DNA of 64,000 nt from Rhizobacter koreensis (GTDB lineage Bacteria > Pseudomonadota > Gammaproteobacteria > Burkholderiales > Burkholderiaceae_C): assembly GCF_013366375.1 (NCBI RefSeq), contig NZ_JABWMJ010000007.1, positions 124,001 through 188,000 on the forward strand, given 5' to 3'. A program made the translations under genes and the position numbers. Under the pieces are notes generated by a model that worked only from the letters and a program-made list of their open reading frames with translations, did not search any database and was not told where the DNA came from. Shown piece by piece: positions 44,772 through 53,907 of this stretch (position 1 is its first letter; each line of letters begins with the position of its first letter).

Positions 44772-45674
44772 ATGAACGTCGGCGCCCTCGCCGCCGGCAT
44801 GGCGTTCATCCTCTGGGGCCTGATGCCGCTCTACCTGCGGCTGGTGCCCGGCGTGCCGCCGCTCGAGGTGCTGTCGAACCGCATCGTCTGGGCGCTCGCG
44901 GTGCTCTGGGTCGCGATGGTCTGGCGCGGCCGCTGGGGCTGGCTGCGCACCGCGCGCGAGCCGCGCGTGCTCGCGGCGTTCGCGGCGAGCGCGCTGCTGC
45001 TGTCGGCGAACTGGGTCACCTACATCTGGGCCGTCGGTCAGGGCCGCATCGTCGAGTCGAGCCTGGGCTACTTCATGACGCCGCTCGTCAACGTGCTGCT
45101 CGGCTACACGGTGCTGCGCGAATATCCGCGCCGTGCGCAATGGGTCGCGCTCGCGATCGCGAGCGTCGGCGTGGTCTGGATGACGGTCGCGACCGGTGCG
45201 CTGCCGTGGATCGGGCTGATCCTTGCAGCGACGTTCGGCGTCTATGGTCTGTTGCGCAAGGTGGCCGCGATCGACGCCCTCGAGGGGCTCACGCTCGAGA
45301 CGACGTTGCTGGCGCCGTTCGGCATCGCAGGGCTGTGGTGGTGGTGGGGCAGCGGGCCGACGAGCTTCCCGAGTGCCGGTCCGGCGGTGACCGTCTGGCT
45401 GCTCGGCCTCGGCCCGATCACCGCGGTGCCGCTGCTGCTGTTCGCGGTCGGTGCGCGGCGCCTTTCGATGGCGTCGCTCGGGATGATGCAGTACCTGGGG
45501 CCGACGCTGCAGTTCCTGGTCGGGGTCTGGATTTTCGACGAGCCGTTCGGGCCCGACCGCCTCGTGGGCTTCGGCCTCATCTGGATCGCGCTCGCGGTCT
45601 ACAGCGCCGATGCCCTCCGCAACGCGCGCCTGACGCGGCGCGACGTCGCGGAGCCGGCGACGAGCGCCGGCTGA
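44772..45674 (+). CDS. rarD: RarD-type EamA permease
   Basis: A 300-residue membrane protein with ten hydrophobic segments. FILWGLMPLYLRLVPGVPPLEVLSNRIVWAL and SANWVTYIWAVGQGRIVESSLGYFMTPLVNVLLG are highly characteristic of RarD (chloramphenicol-sensitive protein) within the EamA/DMT superfamily. Its physiological substrate is not known. It starts 55 nt after the acyl-CoA synthetase on the same strand and converges with ahpD. Confidence 0.9.
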   Translation: MNVGALAAGMAFILWGLMPLYLRLVPGVPPLEVLSNRIVWALAVLWVAMVWRGRWGWLRTAREPRVLAAFAASALLLSANWVTYIWAVGQGRIVESSLGYFMTPLVNVLLGYTVLREYPRRAQWVALAIASVGVVWMTVATGALPWIGLILAATFGVYGLLRKVAAIDALEGLTLETTLLAPFGIAGLWWWWGSGPTSFPSAGPAVTVWLLGLGPITAVPLLLFAVGARRLSMASLGMMQYLGPTLQFLVGVWIFDEPFGPDRLVGFGLIWIALAVYSADALRNARLTRRDVAEPATSAG

Positions 45675-45736
45675 TCAGATCGGGCCGGCGGGCGCCGGCC
45701 GAGTCGCGCTGCCGGCGACGCGCGCCGGCCCTGCCG

Positions 45737-46249
45737 TCAGTTGGCGGCGATCACCTGCGCCGCGGCGTTGACGACCGCGGCGATGCGGCCGATGTCGCGC
45801 AGCTGCTGGGTGGTGCGGCCTTCCTTCTTCAGAAGGGCGTAGTGCGACGACACGCAGAAATGGCACTTGCCGACGATCGACGCAGCGAGCGCGTAGGCCT
45901 CGAACTTCGCCTTCGAGACCCCGCCCGACGTCGCGTACGCGTTCATGCGCAGCTCGGCGCGCTGCGTCTTCAGGTCCTCGTCGTTCGCCATCTCGACATA
46001 CGGGTACCAGACGTTGTTCATCCCCATCAGCGCGGCCGCGGTCAGCGCGGCGTTCGCCTCGCCTTCGGGCAGCGCCGCCTTGAACGCGTCGACCAGCGGC
46101 TTGCTCTTGGCGGCGAAGGCGGCGGCGAGCGCGACGCCGAGCGCGTCCTCGGGCGCGAGGCTCGAGCGCGCGATCACGCCGTCGAGGTTCAGGCGAATGT
46201 CTTTCGCGTAGTCGGGGATCTGTTCCTTGATCGCGTTGAGGAATTCCAT
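45737..46249 (-). CDS. ahpD: Alkyl hydroperoxidase AhpD (AhpC partner)
   Basis: A 170-residue CMD-domain protein with the redox motif GKCHFCVSSH, in which the two Cys and the nearby His form the AhpD active site. It is all-helical and of normal length. AhpD can recycle AhpC in bacteria lacking AhpF or supplement it. It lies 74 nt downstream of ahpC in the same direction, but an intrinsic terminator sits between, so expression probably depends on read-through or a local promoter. The start codon has a weak Shine-Dalgarno (CGGAG) 9 nt upstream. Confidence 0.93.
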   Translation of the reverse strand: MEFLNAIKEQIPDYAKDIRLNLDGVIARSSLAPEDALGVALAAAFAAKSKPLVDAFKAALPEGEANAALTAAALMGMNNVWYPYVEMANDEDLKTQRAELRMNAYATSGGVSKAKFEAYALAASIVGKCHFCVSSHYALLKKEGRTTQQLRDIGRIAAVVNAAAQVIAAN

Positions 46250-46271
46250 GGTTCAGCTCCGTTGCAGGATG

Positions 46272-46297
46272 AAAAAAGGCCCGCCGAAGCGGGCCTT
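46272..46297 (-). terminator. Intrinsic terminator between ahpC and ahpD
   Basis: In the minus direction a 9-bp stem GC-rich hairpin with a TTCG tetraloop (46276-46284 pairing with 46289-46297) is followed by six Ts (46277-46272 read on the minus strand). It lies 27 nt beyond the ahpC stop and 23 nt before the ahpD start. It is one of the clearest factor-independent terminators in the window. Confidence 0.9.
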
Positions 46298-46323
46298 CGT
46301 GCGAAGGACGGGTTCGGTGCCGA

Positions 46324-46872
46324 TCAGAGCGTCGAGCCGCCGACGCTGCGGTTGCACGGGCAGAGCTCGTCGGTCTGCAGGCCGTCGAGAATGCGCAGCA
46401 CTTCGTCCGGGCTGCGACCCACGTTCAGGTTGTTCACGCTGACGTGCTGGATCGTGTTGTCCGGGTCGACGATGAAGGTCGCGCGCAGGGCGACGCCTTC
46501 GTTCTTGTCGCGAACGCCGAGCTGGTCGACGAGCTGACCGCGGCTGTCGGCGAAGCTCCAGTGGGCCAGGCTCTTCAGCTCCGGGTGCTCACGGCGCCAG
46601 CCGAGCTTCGAGAACTCGTTGTCGACCGAGCCGCCGAGCAGGACGGCATCGCGCTCCTCGAACTGCTTGGCGAGCTTGTCGAAGCCGACGATCTCGGTCG
46701 GGCAGACGAAGGTGAAGTCCTTCGGCCAGAAGTAGATGACCTTCCACTTGCCGGGAAAGCTCGACTCGGTGATGGTCTCGAACGCCGAAGCGCCGTTTTC
46801 CTCGTGCTGGTTGAAGCCGGGCTTGACGCCGACGACGGAGAAGGATTCGAGCTTGTCGCCAATGGTTTTCAT
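46324..46872 (-). CDS. ahpC: Peroxiredoxin AhpC
   Basis: A 182-residue typical two-cysteine peroxiredoxin. The peroxidatic Cys is in DFTFVCPTEIVGF and the resolving Cys in DELCPCNRSVGG near the C-terminus; this shorter GGSTL ending is that of the AhpE/AhpC1-type partnered with AhpD. It reduces hydrogen peroxide and organic hydroperoxides. The ATG at 46872 is selected over an upstream in-frame extension (to 46947) that lacks peroxiredoxin similarity. Upstream DNA (46905-46955) has ATAG/CTAT half-sites loosely like OxyR targets. Confidence 0.95.
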   Translation of the reverse strand: MKTIGDKLESFSVVGVKPGFNQHEENGASAFETITESSFPGKWKVIYFWPKDFTFVCPTEIVGFDKLAKQFEERDAVLLGGSVDNEFSKLGWRREHPELKSLAHWSFADSRGQLVDQLGVRDKNEGVALRATFIVDPDNTIQHVSVNNLNVGRSPDEVLRILDGLQTDELCPCNRSVGGSTL

Positions 46873-46916
46873 GGTGTGACTCCGTTGTAGAAGTTGAGGG
46901 AAGGTTCGGACAGACG

Positions 46917-46960
46917 CTATTATGGCTATCAGAACCGAAATGTCCATCGCCTCTAGCTAT
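46917..46960 (-). promoter_or_regulatory. Possible OxyR site upstream of ahpC
   Basis: On the minus strand GATAG-CTAGAG-GCGAT is followed about 18 nt later by TGATAGCC. The first dyad partly fits ATAG-N7-CTAT, with correct spacing to a weak second half. Only some positions agree, so this is a weak suggestion supported mostly by the location before a peroxide-defence gene. Confidence 0.25.
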
Positions 46961-47134
46961 CGCGCACATTGGGTGCGAGGCGACGGAAGCCATCGCGCGG
47001 CTCGACGAATCCTAGCCGTGCACGAAAGCCGCATCGAGAGCAGCCCTGCACCGGAAACGCCAGCCAGTTCGGCCGTCGTCGACGTGCCCCGGCTCGAAAC
47101 GTGTCGTCGGATGCGCTAAACTGCGCCGGCGCGT

Positions 47135-47210
<76 letters not shown>

Positions 47211-47218
47211 CCAACATG

Positions 47219-47248
47219 AAAAGCCAGGCAGTGCCTGGCTTTTTCTTT
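47219..47248 (+). terminator. Intrinsic terminator of tRNA-Ala
   Basis: A perfect 11-bp stem (47219-47229 with 47233-47243) has a 3-nt loop. Four Ts close the stem and are followed by TCTTT. Placed directly downstream of the tRNA 3' end, it ends a single-gene transcript. Confidence 0.9.
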
Positions 47249-47488
47249 GGGCGGGCCAAACCGACATCGGCCTCTGGCGTCGACGGGAGTCGATGCCGTT
47301 GTCCCCGAGCCTCGCATGCGGCGCCCCCTGCCGCATCTGCCCTCCTCCACCGGCTCGTCAGATCGCGTCCTCTCCGACAAGGCCACGGCGCGTCGTCCTT
47401 CGGGGTTAGCGATGGGGCGGGTGCACGAACGTGCGAGCATCATCGCCGGCAGGCGTCATGGCGGCGCCGCAGCACGGAGGACAAGAAG

Positions 47489-48247
47489 ATGGCGAACGAA
47501 GACAACGGCAAGCGTGTGGTTCTGGTCACCGGCGGCATGGGCGGCCTCGGCGAAACCATCTCGACCAAGATGGCCGACGCCGGCTACCGGGTGGTCGTCA
47601 CTTATTCGCCGGGCAACACCAAGCATGGCGAATGGGTCGCCAACATGAAGGCCAACGGCTACGAGATCCTCGCGGTCGGCTGCGACGTCTCCGACTTCGA
47701 TTCGTGCGCCAAGGCGGTCGCCGAGGTGCACAGCCGCGTCGGTGACGTCGACATCCTCGTCAACAACGCCGGCATCACGCGCGACATGACGTTCAAGAAG
47801 ATGGACAAGCCGAACTGGGACGCCGTGATGCGAACCAACCTCGACAGCCTCTTCAACATGAGCAAGCAGGTCGTCGACGGCATGGTCGAGCGCGGCTGGG
47901 GCCGCGTCATCAACGTCTCGTCGGTGAACGGCTCGAAGGGCGCGTTCGGACAGACCAACTACTCGGCCGCGAAGGCCGGCGTGCACGGCTTCAGCAAGGC
48001 GCTCGCGCTCGAGGTCGCCAGGAAGGGCGTCACCGTCAACACCATCTCGCCGGGCTACATCGGCACCAAGATGGTCACCGCGATCCCCGAGGACATCCTC
48101 AACACCAAGATCCTGCCGCAGATCCCGGTCGGCCGGCTCGGCAAGCCCGAGGAAGTCGCCGGGCTCATCATCTACCTGGCGTCCGAAGAAGCAGCCTTCG
48201 TCACCGGTGCCAACATCGCCATCAACGGCGGCCAGCACATGCAGTGA
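47489..48247 (+). CDS. phaB: Acetoacetyl-CoA reductase
   Basis: A 252-residue SDR enzyme that reduces acetoacetyl-CoA to (R)-3-hydroxybutyryl-CoA with NADPH for polyhydroxyalkanoate synthesis. The cofactor loop is TGGMGGLGE. The active site is intact, with Ser in NVSSVNGSKGAFGQTNYSAAKAG and the YSAAK pair. Substrate-loop residues MVTAIPEDILNTKILPQIPVGRLGKPEEVAG are those of PhaB. The start at 47489 follows GGAGGACAAGAAG, a strong ribosome site. The phaC/phaA genes are not in the window, but a phasin-like gene follows. Confidence 0.93.
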   Translation: MANEDNGKRVVLVTGGMGGLGETISTKMADAGYRVVVTYSPGNTKHGEWVANMKANGYEILAVGCDVSDFDSCAKAVAEVHSRVGDVDILVNNAGITRDMTFKKMDKPNWDAVMRTNLDSLFNMSKQVVDGMVERGWGRVINVSSVNGSKGAFGQTNYSAAKAGVHGFSKALALEVARKGVTVNTISPGYIGTKMVTAIPEDILNTKILPQIPVGRLGKPEEVAGLIIYLASEEAAFVTGANIAINGGQHMQ

Positions 48248-48257
48248 CCCGCGGCGG

Positions 48258-48303
48258 CACGCGGCGTGCCCTGCCCCACCGTCCGCGGGGCACGCGCCGC
48301 GTG
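48258..48303. other. Imperfect hairpin between phaB and phasin-like gene
   Basis: A 13-bp inverted repeat with a 2-nt bulge (48258-48270 with 48289-48303) and a loop of 18 nt. No T-tract follows, so it may partly attenuate or stabilise the phaB message rather than end it. Confidence 0.4.
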
Positions 48304-48335
48304 GCCTCGATCCACTCCAACGACGAGGACCTCTC

Positions 48336-49079
48336 ATGATCAAGTCAGGGATCGACCAGGATGCGCTGGTGACGCTGTTCTCGGAGGCGAGCGCCAAGCA
48401 GGGCGACTCGCTGCGCCAGGCGGTGAGCGCCGCGACGCTGAAGGCGCTGCAGAGCCGCGAACTCACCATCGAGAACATCCGCAAGGTCGTCAAGTCGGTG
48501 ACGCAGGCGGCGTCCACCGGCGCCGCGCAGAACGCGCTGCCCAACGTCGACGTCGAGGGCATGCTCGAGAAGGCGCTCGCCGGCATCGACTCGGCGCTGC
48601 TGCAGGCGGTCGAGGCGAACCGCAAGGCCCTGCAGCAGTTCGTCGACCAGGGCACCGGCCTGCAGGAGAAGCAGCTCAAGACCGCGCTTGCCAATGTCGA
48701 GAAGATGGAGGACGTGTTCTTCGACGCCGTCCGCAAGGCGGTGCCGAGCGGCGGCCCGCTGCAGGGCGCGTGGGAGCAGGCGCTGAGCGCGATGCAGATG
48801 AAGGGCAGCGAGACCGGTGCGCAGGCCACGCGCACGGTCGAGGAACTGACGCAGCGCGCGCAGACCGCCTTGCGCGACAGCCGCGCCACCAGCATGCGCG
48901 CCGCGCAGGCGATGCTCGACAGCTATGCGGCGATGGTGAGCGGCGTCCTGCTCGGCATGTCGGAAGGCCTGCAGGCGGGACGCGCTGGCGCCACGCAGCA
49001 GTCGTCGGCCGAGCCTGCGGCGGGTGACGAAAGCGACGGCGGCGGCGATGCCAAGCCGGCGCGCGGCCGCAAGCGCTGA
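48336..49079 (+). CDS. Phasin-like helical protein (DUF6781-like)
   Basis: A 247-residue, almost entirely helical, Ala/Gln-rich protein with no membrane segment and a Lys/Arg-rich tail (AKPARGRKR). Amphipathic repeats such as LLQAVEANRKALQQFVDQG and TQRAQTALRDSRATSMRAAQAML resemble phasins, which coat polyhydroxyalkanoate granules. I associate it with the DUF6781 family, from memory. Its position directly after phaB supports a granule role; the basic tail could also bind DNA, as some granule-associated proteins do. The function is inference. Confidence 0.65.
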   Translation: MIKSGIDQDALVTLFSEASAKQGDSLRQAVSAATLKALQSRELTIENIRKVVKSVTQAASTGAAQNALPNVDVEGMLEKALAGIDSALLQAVEANRKALQQFVDQGTGLQEKQLKTALANVEKMEDVFFDAVRKAVPSGGPLQGAWEQALSAMQMKGSETGAQATRTVEELTQRAQTALRDSRATSMRAAQAMLDSYAAMVSGVLLGMSEGLQAGRAGATQQSSAEPAAGDESDGGGDAKPARGRKR

Positions 49080-49131
49080 AGCGTCGCGGGCGGGAGGCGG
49101 CGCCCGCCGGCGCTGCCGCGCAGCGCCGGGG

Positions 49132-50697
49132 TCAGCGCGCCGGCACGTCGGCGCCGAGGTCGCGCAGCAGGCTCTCGACGCGCTCGCTGACCGCCCGGTC
49201 CATGGTGATCGGGCGCCCCCACTCGCGCGTCGTCTCGCCGGGCCACTTGTTGGTCGCGTCGAGCCCGAGCTTGCCGCCGAGGCCTGCGTCGGGTGAGGCG
49301 AAGTCGAGGTAGTCGATCGGCGTGCGGTCGACCAGCACGCTGTCGCGCACCGGGTCCATGCGGGTCGTCACGGCCCAGATCACGTCGGCCCAGCTGCGCA
49401 CGTCGACATCGTCGTCGGTGACGACGATGAACTTGGTGTACATGAACTGGCGGAGAAAACTCCACACGCCGAACATCACGCGCTTGGCGTGTCCCGGGTA
49501 GCGCTTCTTGATGCTCACGATCGCCATCCGGTAGCTGCAGCCCTCGGGCGGCAGGTAGAAGTCGACGATCTCCGGAAACTGCCGCTGCAGGATCGGTACG
49601 AACACCTCGTTGAGCGCGACGCCGAGCACCGCCGGCTCGTCGGGCGGCTTGCCCGTGTAGGTGGAGTGATAGATCGGGTCGGCGCGATGCGTCAGGCGCC
49701 TGATCTCGAACACCGGGAACCAGGCCTGCTCGTTGTAGTAGCCGGTGTGGTCGCCGAACGGACCCTCGAGCGCGTGCAGGTACCCGTCGATCGACTTGAG
49801 CGGCACGCCGTGCTCGCTGACGCCCTCGAAGCCGGCAGGCGATGGCGGGATGTGGCCTTCGAGCACGATCTCGGCGTGCGCCGGCACCTGCAGCGCCGCG
49901 CCCGCGTCGCCGACGCCGGCTTCCACGAGTTCGGTGCGGCTGCCGCGCAGCAGGCCGGCGAACTGATATTCCGAAAGCGTGTCGGGCACCGGCGTCACCG
50001 CCCCGAGGATGGTCGCCGGGTCGGCACCGAGCGCGACCGCGACCGGGAACGGCTCGCCGGGCTTGGCAGCGGCGAATTCGGCGAAGTCGAGCGCGCCGCC
50101 GCGATGCGCGAGCCAGCGCATGATCACCTGTCGCGGCCCGATCACCTGCTGGCGGTAGATGCCGAGGTTCTGGCGCGCGCGTGAACCGGGCGAGCCCTGC
50201 GGCCCGCGCGTCACGACGAGGCCCCAGGTGATCAGCGGCCCGGCGTCGCCCGGCCAGCAGGTCTGCACCGGCCAGCGCGCGAGGTCGATCTCGGCTCCCT
50301 CAACGACGTGCTCCTGGCACGGAGCGCGCCGCAGCGTCGCCGGCTTCATCGACCACACCGCGCGCGCAAGCTCGAACAGCCGGCCGGCGTCGCGCAGGCC
50401 GCGTGGCGGCTCGGGCTCCTTCAGGCTCGCCAGCACGCGGCCGATGTCGCGCAATTCGGAGACGTCGCCCGAGCCCATCGCGAGCGCGACGCGCCGCGTG
50501 GTGCCGAACAGATTCGTCAGCACCGGAATGGTCGAACCCACCGGATGCGTGAACAGCAGAGCGGGCCCGCTGCTGCGCAGCACCGCGTCGCTGACCGCCG
50601 TCATCTCCAGGATGGGCGAGACCGGCTCGACGACCTTGCGGAGGTCGGAAATGCGCTCGAGCCCGGCCAGAAACTCGCGAAGATCGCGGTACTTCAT
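49132..50697 (-). CDS. ubiD: UbiD-family prenylated-FMN decarboxylase
   Basis: A 521-residue UbiD-type (de)carboxylase. Segments [47 protein letters not shown] and the C-terminal [23 protein letters not shown] are those of 3-octaprenyl-4-hydroxybenzoate decarboxylase in ubiquinone synthesis, which needs prenylated FMN from UbiX. The ubiquinone role is likeliest from similarity to E. coli-type UbiD; related enzymes act on other aromatic acids. The start at 50697 gives [14 protein letters not shown], the standard opening. It is divergent from the lytic transglycosylase. Confidence 0.92.
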   Translation of the reverse strand: MKYRDLREFLAGLERISDLRKVVEPVSPILEMTAVSDAVLRSSGPALLFTHPVGSTIPVLTNLFGTTRRVALAMGSGDVSELRDIGRVLASLKEPEPPRGLRDAGRLFELARAVWSMKPATLRRAPCQEHVVEGAEIDLARWPVQTCWPGDAGPLITWGLVVTRGPQGSPGSRARQNLGIYRQQVIGPRQVIMRWLAHRGGALDFAEFAAAKPGEPFPVAVALGADPATILGAVTPVPDTLSEYQFAGLLRGSRTELVEAGVGDAGAALQVPAHAEIVLEGHIPPSPAGFEGVSEHGVPLKSIDGYLHALEGPFGDHTGYYNEQAWFPVFEIRRLTHRADPIYHSTYTGKPPDEPAVLGVALNEVFVPILQRQFPEIVDFYLPPEGCSYRMAIVSIKKRYPGHAKRVMFGVWSFLRQFMYTKFIVVTDDDVDVRSWADVIWAVTTRMDPVRDSVLVDRTPIDYLDFASPDAGLGGKLGLDATNKWPGETTREWGRPITMDRAVSERVESLLRDLGADVPAR

Positions 50698-50935
50698 ACA
50701 AATAAGTTCTGATCCGCCATTCTCTTAGTGTTGACCAGGAATGAAGTGGCTTTCCATAATCGCGCCCTCGCTGAGTTCGCACGCCGGCCACCCACGCCGG
50801 CGCCTCGGGCTCGTTTCGATGCTCGCCGTGCCGGCTCTGCCCGCGGCGAGCCGGGGCGCCGGATTATGGCCACCCCGCCGCGCCAGGTTTGACGATGACC
50901 GGCTACCCGCCGGGCTTGCGTCAGGAGATCTGCGA

Positions 50936-51859
50936 ATGACCCTGTTGGACCGCTTGCATCGCTCGGCCCGAACCCTCCCGCGCGCCACCCTGCACTCGCT
51001 CGGCGTCTTCACCAAGGACGTCGGTCGCGGGCTGCTCGAGGTGAGCCACAACTCGTTCGCCGTGATCGGCTTCGTGCTGGTCAGCGGCGTCGTGTTCGCC
51101 GGCACCCAGCCCGAGATCCGCCACGAGCTCGAGGCGCGTGCGCTCGGCTGGCTGCAGGAGCGCCACGGCGCACGCCCCGAGCCGGTCGCCGCGGCGGCGG
51201 AGCCGGCCGCCGCGGAGCCGCTGGTGTTCGACGAGCCCGACGCGATCGCCCGCGCGACCGCCGCCGATCCGAAGCAGTTGAGCCGCCAGCAGGCCGCGGT
51301 CGCGCAGTGGCTGTCGCGGCGCTACAAGGTTGCGCTCGAGCCGGTCAGCCGGCTGGTGCAGGAAGCCTGGCAGGTCGGCGCGCGCAGCCGCCTCGACCCG
51401 ACGCTGATCCTCGCGATCATGGCGATCGAGTCGAGCTTCAATCCGTTCGCGCAGAGCGCGGTCGGCGCGCAGGGCCTGATGCAGGTCATGACCAAGGTCC
51501 ACAACGACAAGTACGAGCCGTTCGGGGGCCGTCACGCGGCGTTCGACCCGGTGACCAACCTGCGCGTCGGCGTCCAGGTTCTCAAGGAATGCATCGCGCG
51601 TGCCGGCAGCGTCGAAGGGGGCCTCCGCTTCTATGTCGGCGCCGCCAATCTCGCCGACGACGGCGGCTACGCCGGCAAGGTGCTGAACGAGCAGAGCACG
51701 CTGCGTCAGGTCGCCGGCCTGCCGAGCCTCGCGCCGCGCGTCTTCGTGCGCGCGCCGGCCGCCGAGGCGAGCCCGGCGGCCACGCCGGCGATCGACCCCG
51801 CGTCCGCCGCGCCGGTCGCCGAAAATCTGCCGCCGGAGCAGGTCGCGCTGCTGCGCTGA
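50936..51859 (+). CDS. Membrane-anchored lytic transglycosylase
   Basis: A 307-residue protein with an N-terminal signal-anchor near residues 38-56, an Ala-rich linker, and an SLT (soluble lytic transglycosylase) domain over about 135-235. The catalytic Glu is in LAIMAIESSFNPFAQSAVGAQGLMQVM (shown as AIESSFNP then GAQGLMQVM). It cleaves peptidoglycan glycan strands to 1,6-anhydro ends. The start at 50936 follows AGGAGATCTGCGA, a strong ribosome site, and is preferred over an in-frame ATG at 50741. It is followed by the riboswitch-preceded glyA. Confidence 0.85.
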   Translation: MTLLDRLHRSARTLPRATLHSLGVFTKDVGRGLLEVSHNSFAVIGFVLVSGVVFAGTQPEIRHELEARALGWLQERHGARPEPVAAAAEPAAAEPLVFDEPDAIARATAADPKQLSRQQAAVAQWLSRRYKVALEPVSRLVQEAWQVGARSRLDPTLILAIMAIESSFNPFAQSAVGAQGLMQVMTKVHNDKYEPFGGRHAAFDPVTNLRVGVQVLKECIARAGSVEGGLRFYVGAANLADDGGYAGKVLNEQSTLRQVAGLPSLAPRVFVRAPAAEASPAATPAIDPASAAPVAENLPPEQVALLR

Positions 51860-51896
51860 CCGCGCGCGGAGTTCGCTCCGCTACACTCGCCTCGCT

Positions 51897-51997
51897 GCGC
51901 GACTGGCGATTGGCCCCACGGGCCTGAGGTGGACGACCACCGGGGAGCGCGGCCGGCGGGGCACGGAGCCTGCGCCGATCAGCCGTTCGCCTGGGCA
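51897..51997 (+). promoter_or_regulatory. ZTP (pfl) riboswitch upstream of glyA
   Basis: The layout matches the ZTP-binding class. GCGC-GACTGGCGA opens P1 at 51897, and GGTGG/CCACC forms P2 (51928-51932 with 51937-51941). CCGGGGA-GCGC closes P1 at 51941-51950. After a variable linker the diagnostic CGCCTGGGCA occurs at 51988-51997, which pairs back as the pseudoknot. It lies about 64 nt before glyA, a known target of this class through the folate-stress alarmone ZTP. Which expression element it controls (terminator or ribosome site) is not clear. Confidence 0.82.
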
Positions 51998-52060
51998 GCC
52001 CTCCCGGCAGCGTCGCGCGACGCGTGCCGGCCGGGATCCTTCGAGAAGGACTGCCACACC

Positions 52061-53311
52061 ATGTTCGACCGCTCCACGTCCACCGTCGCCCAGGTCGATC
52101 CCGAGATCTGGGCTGCCATCCAGAGCGAGAACCTGCGCCAGGAAGACCACATCGAGCTGATCGCGTCCGAGAACTACGCGTCGCCGGCGGTGATGGCCGC
52201 GCAGGGAAGCCAGCTCACCAACAAGTACGCCGAGGGCTACCCGGGCAAGCGTTACTACGGCGGCTGCGAGTTCGTCGACCAGGTCGAGCAGCTCGCCATC
52301 GATCGCCTGAAGCAGCTGTTCGGCGCCGGCTACGCCAACGTGCAGCCGAACTCGGGCTCGCAGGCGAACCAGGCGGTGCTCTTCGGCCTGCTCGAGCCGG
52401 GCGACACCATCATGGGCATGAGCCTCGCCGAAGGCGGCCACCTCACCCACGGCATGCCGCTCAACATGAGCGGCAAGTGGTTCAAGGTGGTGAGCTACGG
52501 CCTCACCGCCGACGAGTCGATCGATTACGAGCAGGTGGAGCGCCTCGCCCGCGAGCACAGGCCCAAGCTGATCATCGCCGGCGCCTCGGCGTACAGCCTG
52601 CGCATCGACTTCGAGCGCTTCGCGCGCATCGCGGGCGAGATCGGCGCCTTCTTCATGGTCGACATGGCGCACTACGCCGGCCTCATCGCCGCGGGCGTCT
52701 ACCCGAACCCGGTGCCGCATGCGCACGTGGTGACGTCGACCACGCACAAGAGCCTGCGCGGCCCGCGCGGCGGCATCATCCTGATGAACGACGAGGCGAT
52801 CGCCAAGAAGATCAACAGCGCGATCTTTCCCGGCATCCAGGGCGGCCCGCTGATGCACGTGATCGCCGGCAAGGCGGTCGCGTTCAAGGAGGCGCTCGGA
52901 CCGGACTTCAAGCGCTACCAGCAGCAGGTGGTCGCCAATGCGGCGGTGCTCGCGAACACCCTGACCGAACGGGGCCTGCGCATCGTGAGCGGGCGCACCG
53001 AGAGTCACGTGATGCTGGTCGACCTGCGGCCGAAGAACCTCACCGGCAAGGAAGCCGAGGCGATCCTCGGGCGCGCGCACATGACGTGCAACAAGAACGG
53101 CATCCCGAACGACCCGCAAAAGCCGATGGTGACGAGCGGCATCCGCCTCGGCACGCCGGCGCTCACGACGCGCGGCTTCGGCGCGGAGGAGACGCGGCGC
53201 ACCGCGCACCTGATCGCCGACGTGCTCGACGCGCCGCACGACGAGGCGGTGCTCGCCGAGGTGCGCGGCAAGGTCGGCGCGCTGACGCGCGACTTCCCCG
53301 TCTACCGCTGA
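52061..53311 (+). CDS. glyA: Serine hydroxymethyltransferase
   Basis: A 416-residue pyridoxal-phosphate enzyme converting serine and tetrahydrofolate to glycine and methylene-tetrahydrofolate. The PLP lysine is in [38 protein letters not shown] and [14 protein letters not shown] are family hallmarks. Its length is normal. The ATG at 52061 follows AGAAGGA. The ZTP riboswitch upstream ties its expression to folate status. nrdR follows after 12 nt. Confidence 0.97.
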   Translation: MFDRSTSTVAQVDPEIWAAIQSENLRQEDHIELIASENYASPAVMAAQGSQLTNKYAEGYPGKRYYGGCEFVDQVEQLAIDRLKQLFGAGYANVQPNSGSQANQAVLFGLLEPGDTIMGMSLAEGGHLTHGMPLNMSGKWFKVVSYGLTADESIDYEQVERLAREHRPKLIIAGASAYSLRIDFERFARIAGEIGAFFMVDMAHYAGLIAAGVYPNPVPHAHVVTSTTHKSLRGPRGGIILMNDEAIAKKINSAIFPGIQGGPLMHVIAGKAVAFKEALGPDFKRYQQQVVANAAVLANTLTERGLRIVSGRTESHVMLVDLRPKNLTGKEAEAILGRAHMTCNKNGIPNDPQKPMVTSGIRLGTPALTTRGFGAEETRRTAHLIADVLDAPHDEAVLAEVRGKVGALTRDFPVYR

Positions 53312-53323
53312 GCCCGACGGCCC

Positions 53324-53767
53324 GTGCGCTGCCCGTTCTGCAGCAGCGACGAGACGCAGGTCGTCGAGACGCGCGACTCGGACGAGGGTGACGTCGTCCG
53401 CCGTCGCCGTCGCTGCGCGCACTGCGACAAGCGTTTCACGACCTACGAGCGCGCCGAGATCGCGCTGCCGAGCGTCGTCAAGAAGGACGGCACGCGGGCC
53501 GAGTTCGACGCCGGCAAGCTGCGCGCGTCGATGGTGCTCGCGCTGAGGAAGCGCCCCGTCAGCGTCGAGCAGATCGACGCGGCCCTCGAGCGCATCCAGG
53601 ACAAGCTGCTCAACAGCGGCGCCAAGGAAGTGGCCTCGTCGCGGCTGGGCGAGCTCGTGATGCGCGAGCTCAAGCGGATCGACAAGGTCGCGTACGTGCG
53701 CTTCGCGTCGGTCTACCGCAGCTTCGAGGACGTCGACGAGTTCCGCCAGCTGATCCGCGACATCTGA
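53324..53767 (+). CDS. nrdR: Transcriptional repressor NrdR
   Basis: A 147-residue repressor of ribonucleotide reductase genes. The zinc ribbon [21 protein letters not shown]...[14 protein letters not shown] has both CxxC pairs, and the ATP-cone domain ([18 protein letters not shown] onward) senses ATP/dATP. The GTG start at 53324 gives the standard MRCPFC N-terminus. It follows glyA closely, the common glyA-nrdR pairing. A hairpin follows its stop. Confidence 0.95.
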   Translation: MRCPFCSSDETQVVETRDSDEGDVVRRRRRCAHCDKRFTTYERAEIALPSVVKKDGTRAEFDAGKLRASMVLALRKRPVSVEQIDAALERIQDKLLNSGAKEVASSRLGELVMRELKRIDKVAYVRFASVYRSFEDVDEFRQLIRDI

Positions 53768-53773
53768 GCGCGC

Positions 53774-53806
53774 ACCGGCACCGACGGGTCGTCCCGCGCT
53801 GCCGGT
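53774..53806 (+). terminator. Terminator-like hairpin after nrdR
   Basis: An outer 7-bp stem ACCGGCA/TGCCGGT (53774-53780 with 53800-53806) encloses an inner GACG/CGTC stem. It lies 7 nt after the nrdR stop and ahead of the minor-pilin genes. No T-tract follows, so any termination would be weak or Rho-aided. Confidence 0.45.
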
Positions 53807-53907
53807 CACGCCGCAGCCCCCGACAGCGAGGGCACCCCGGCGCCCTCCCCCGCCATACCCCTTGCCACGGGATCGTTCGGCCACGGCCGCGTTCCTAGAG
53901 TGGCGTC

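Noticed and set aside
46873..47134. Small open frames between ahpC and the tRNA
   Set aside because: Several short frames exist on both strands, but none has a ribosome site, similarity or consistent codon pattern. The space is best read as promoter region.
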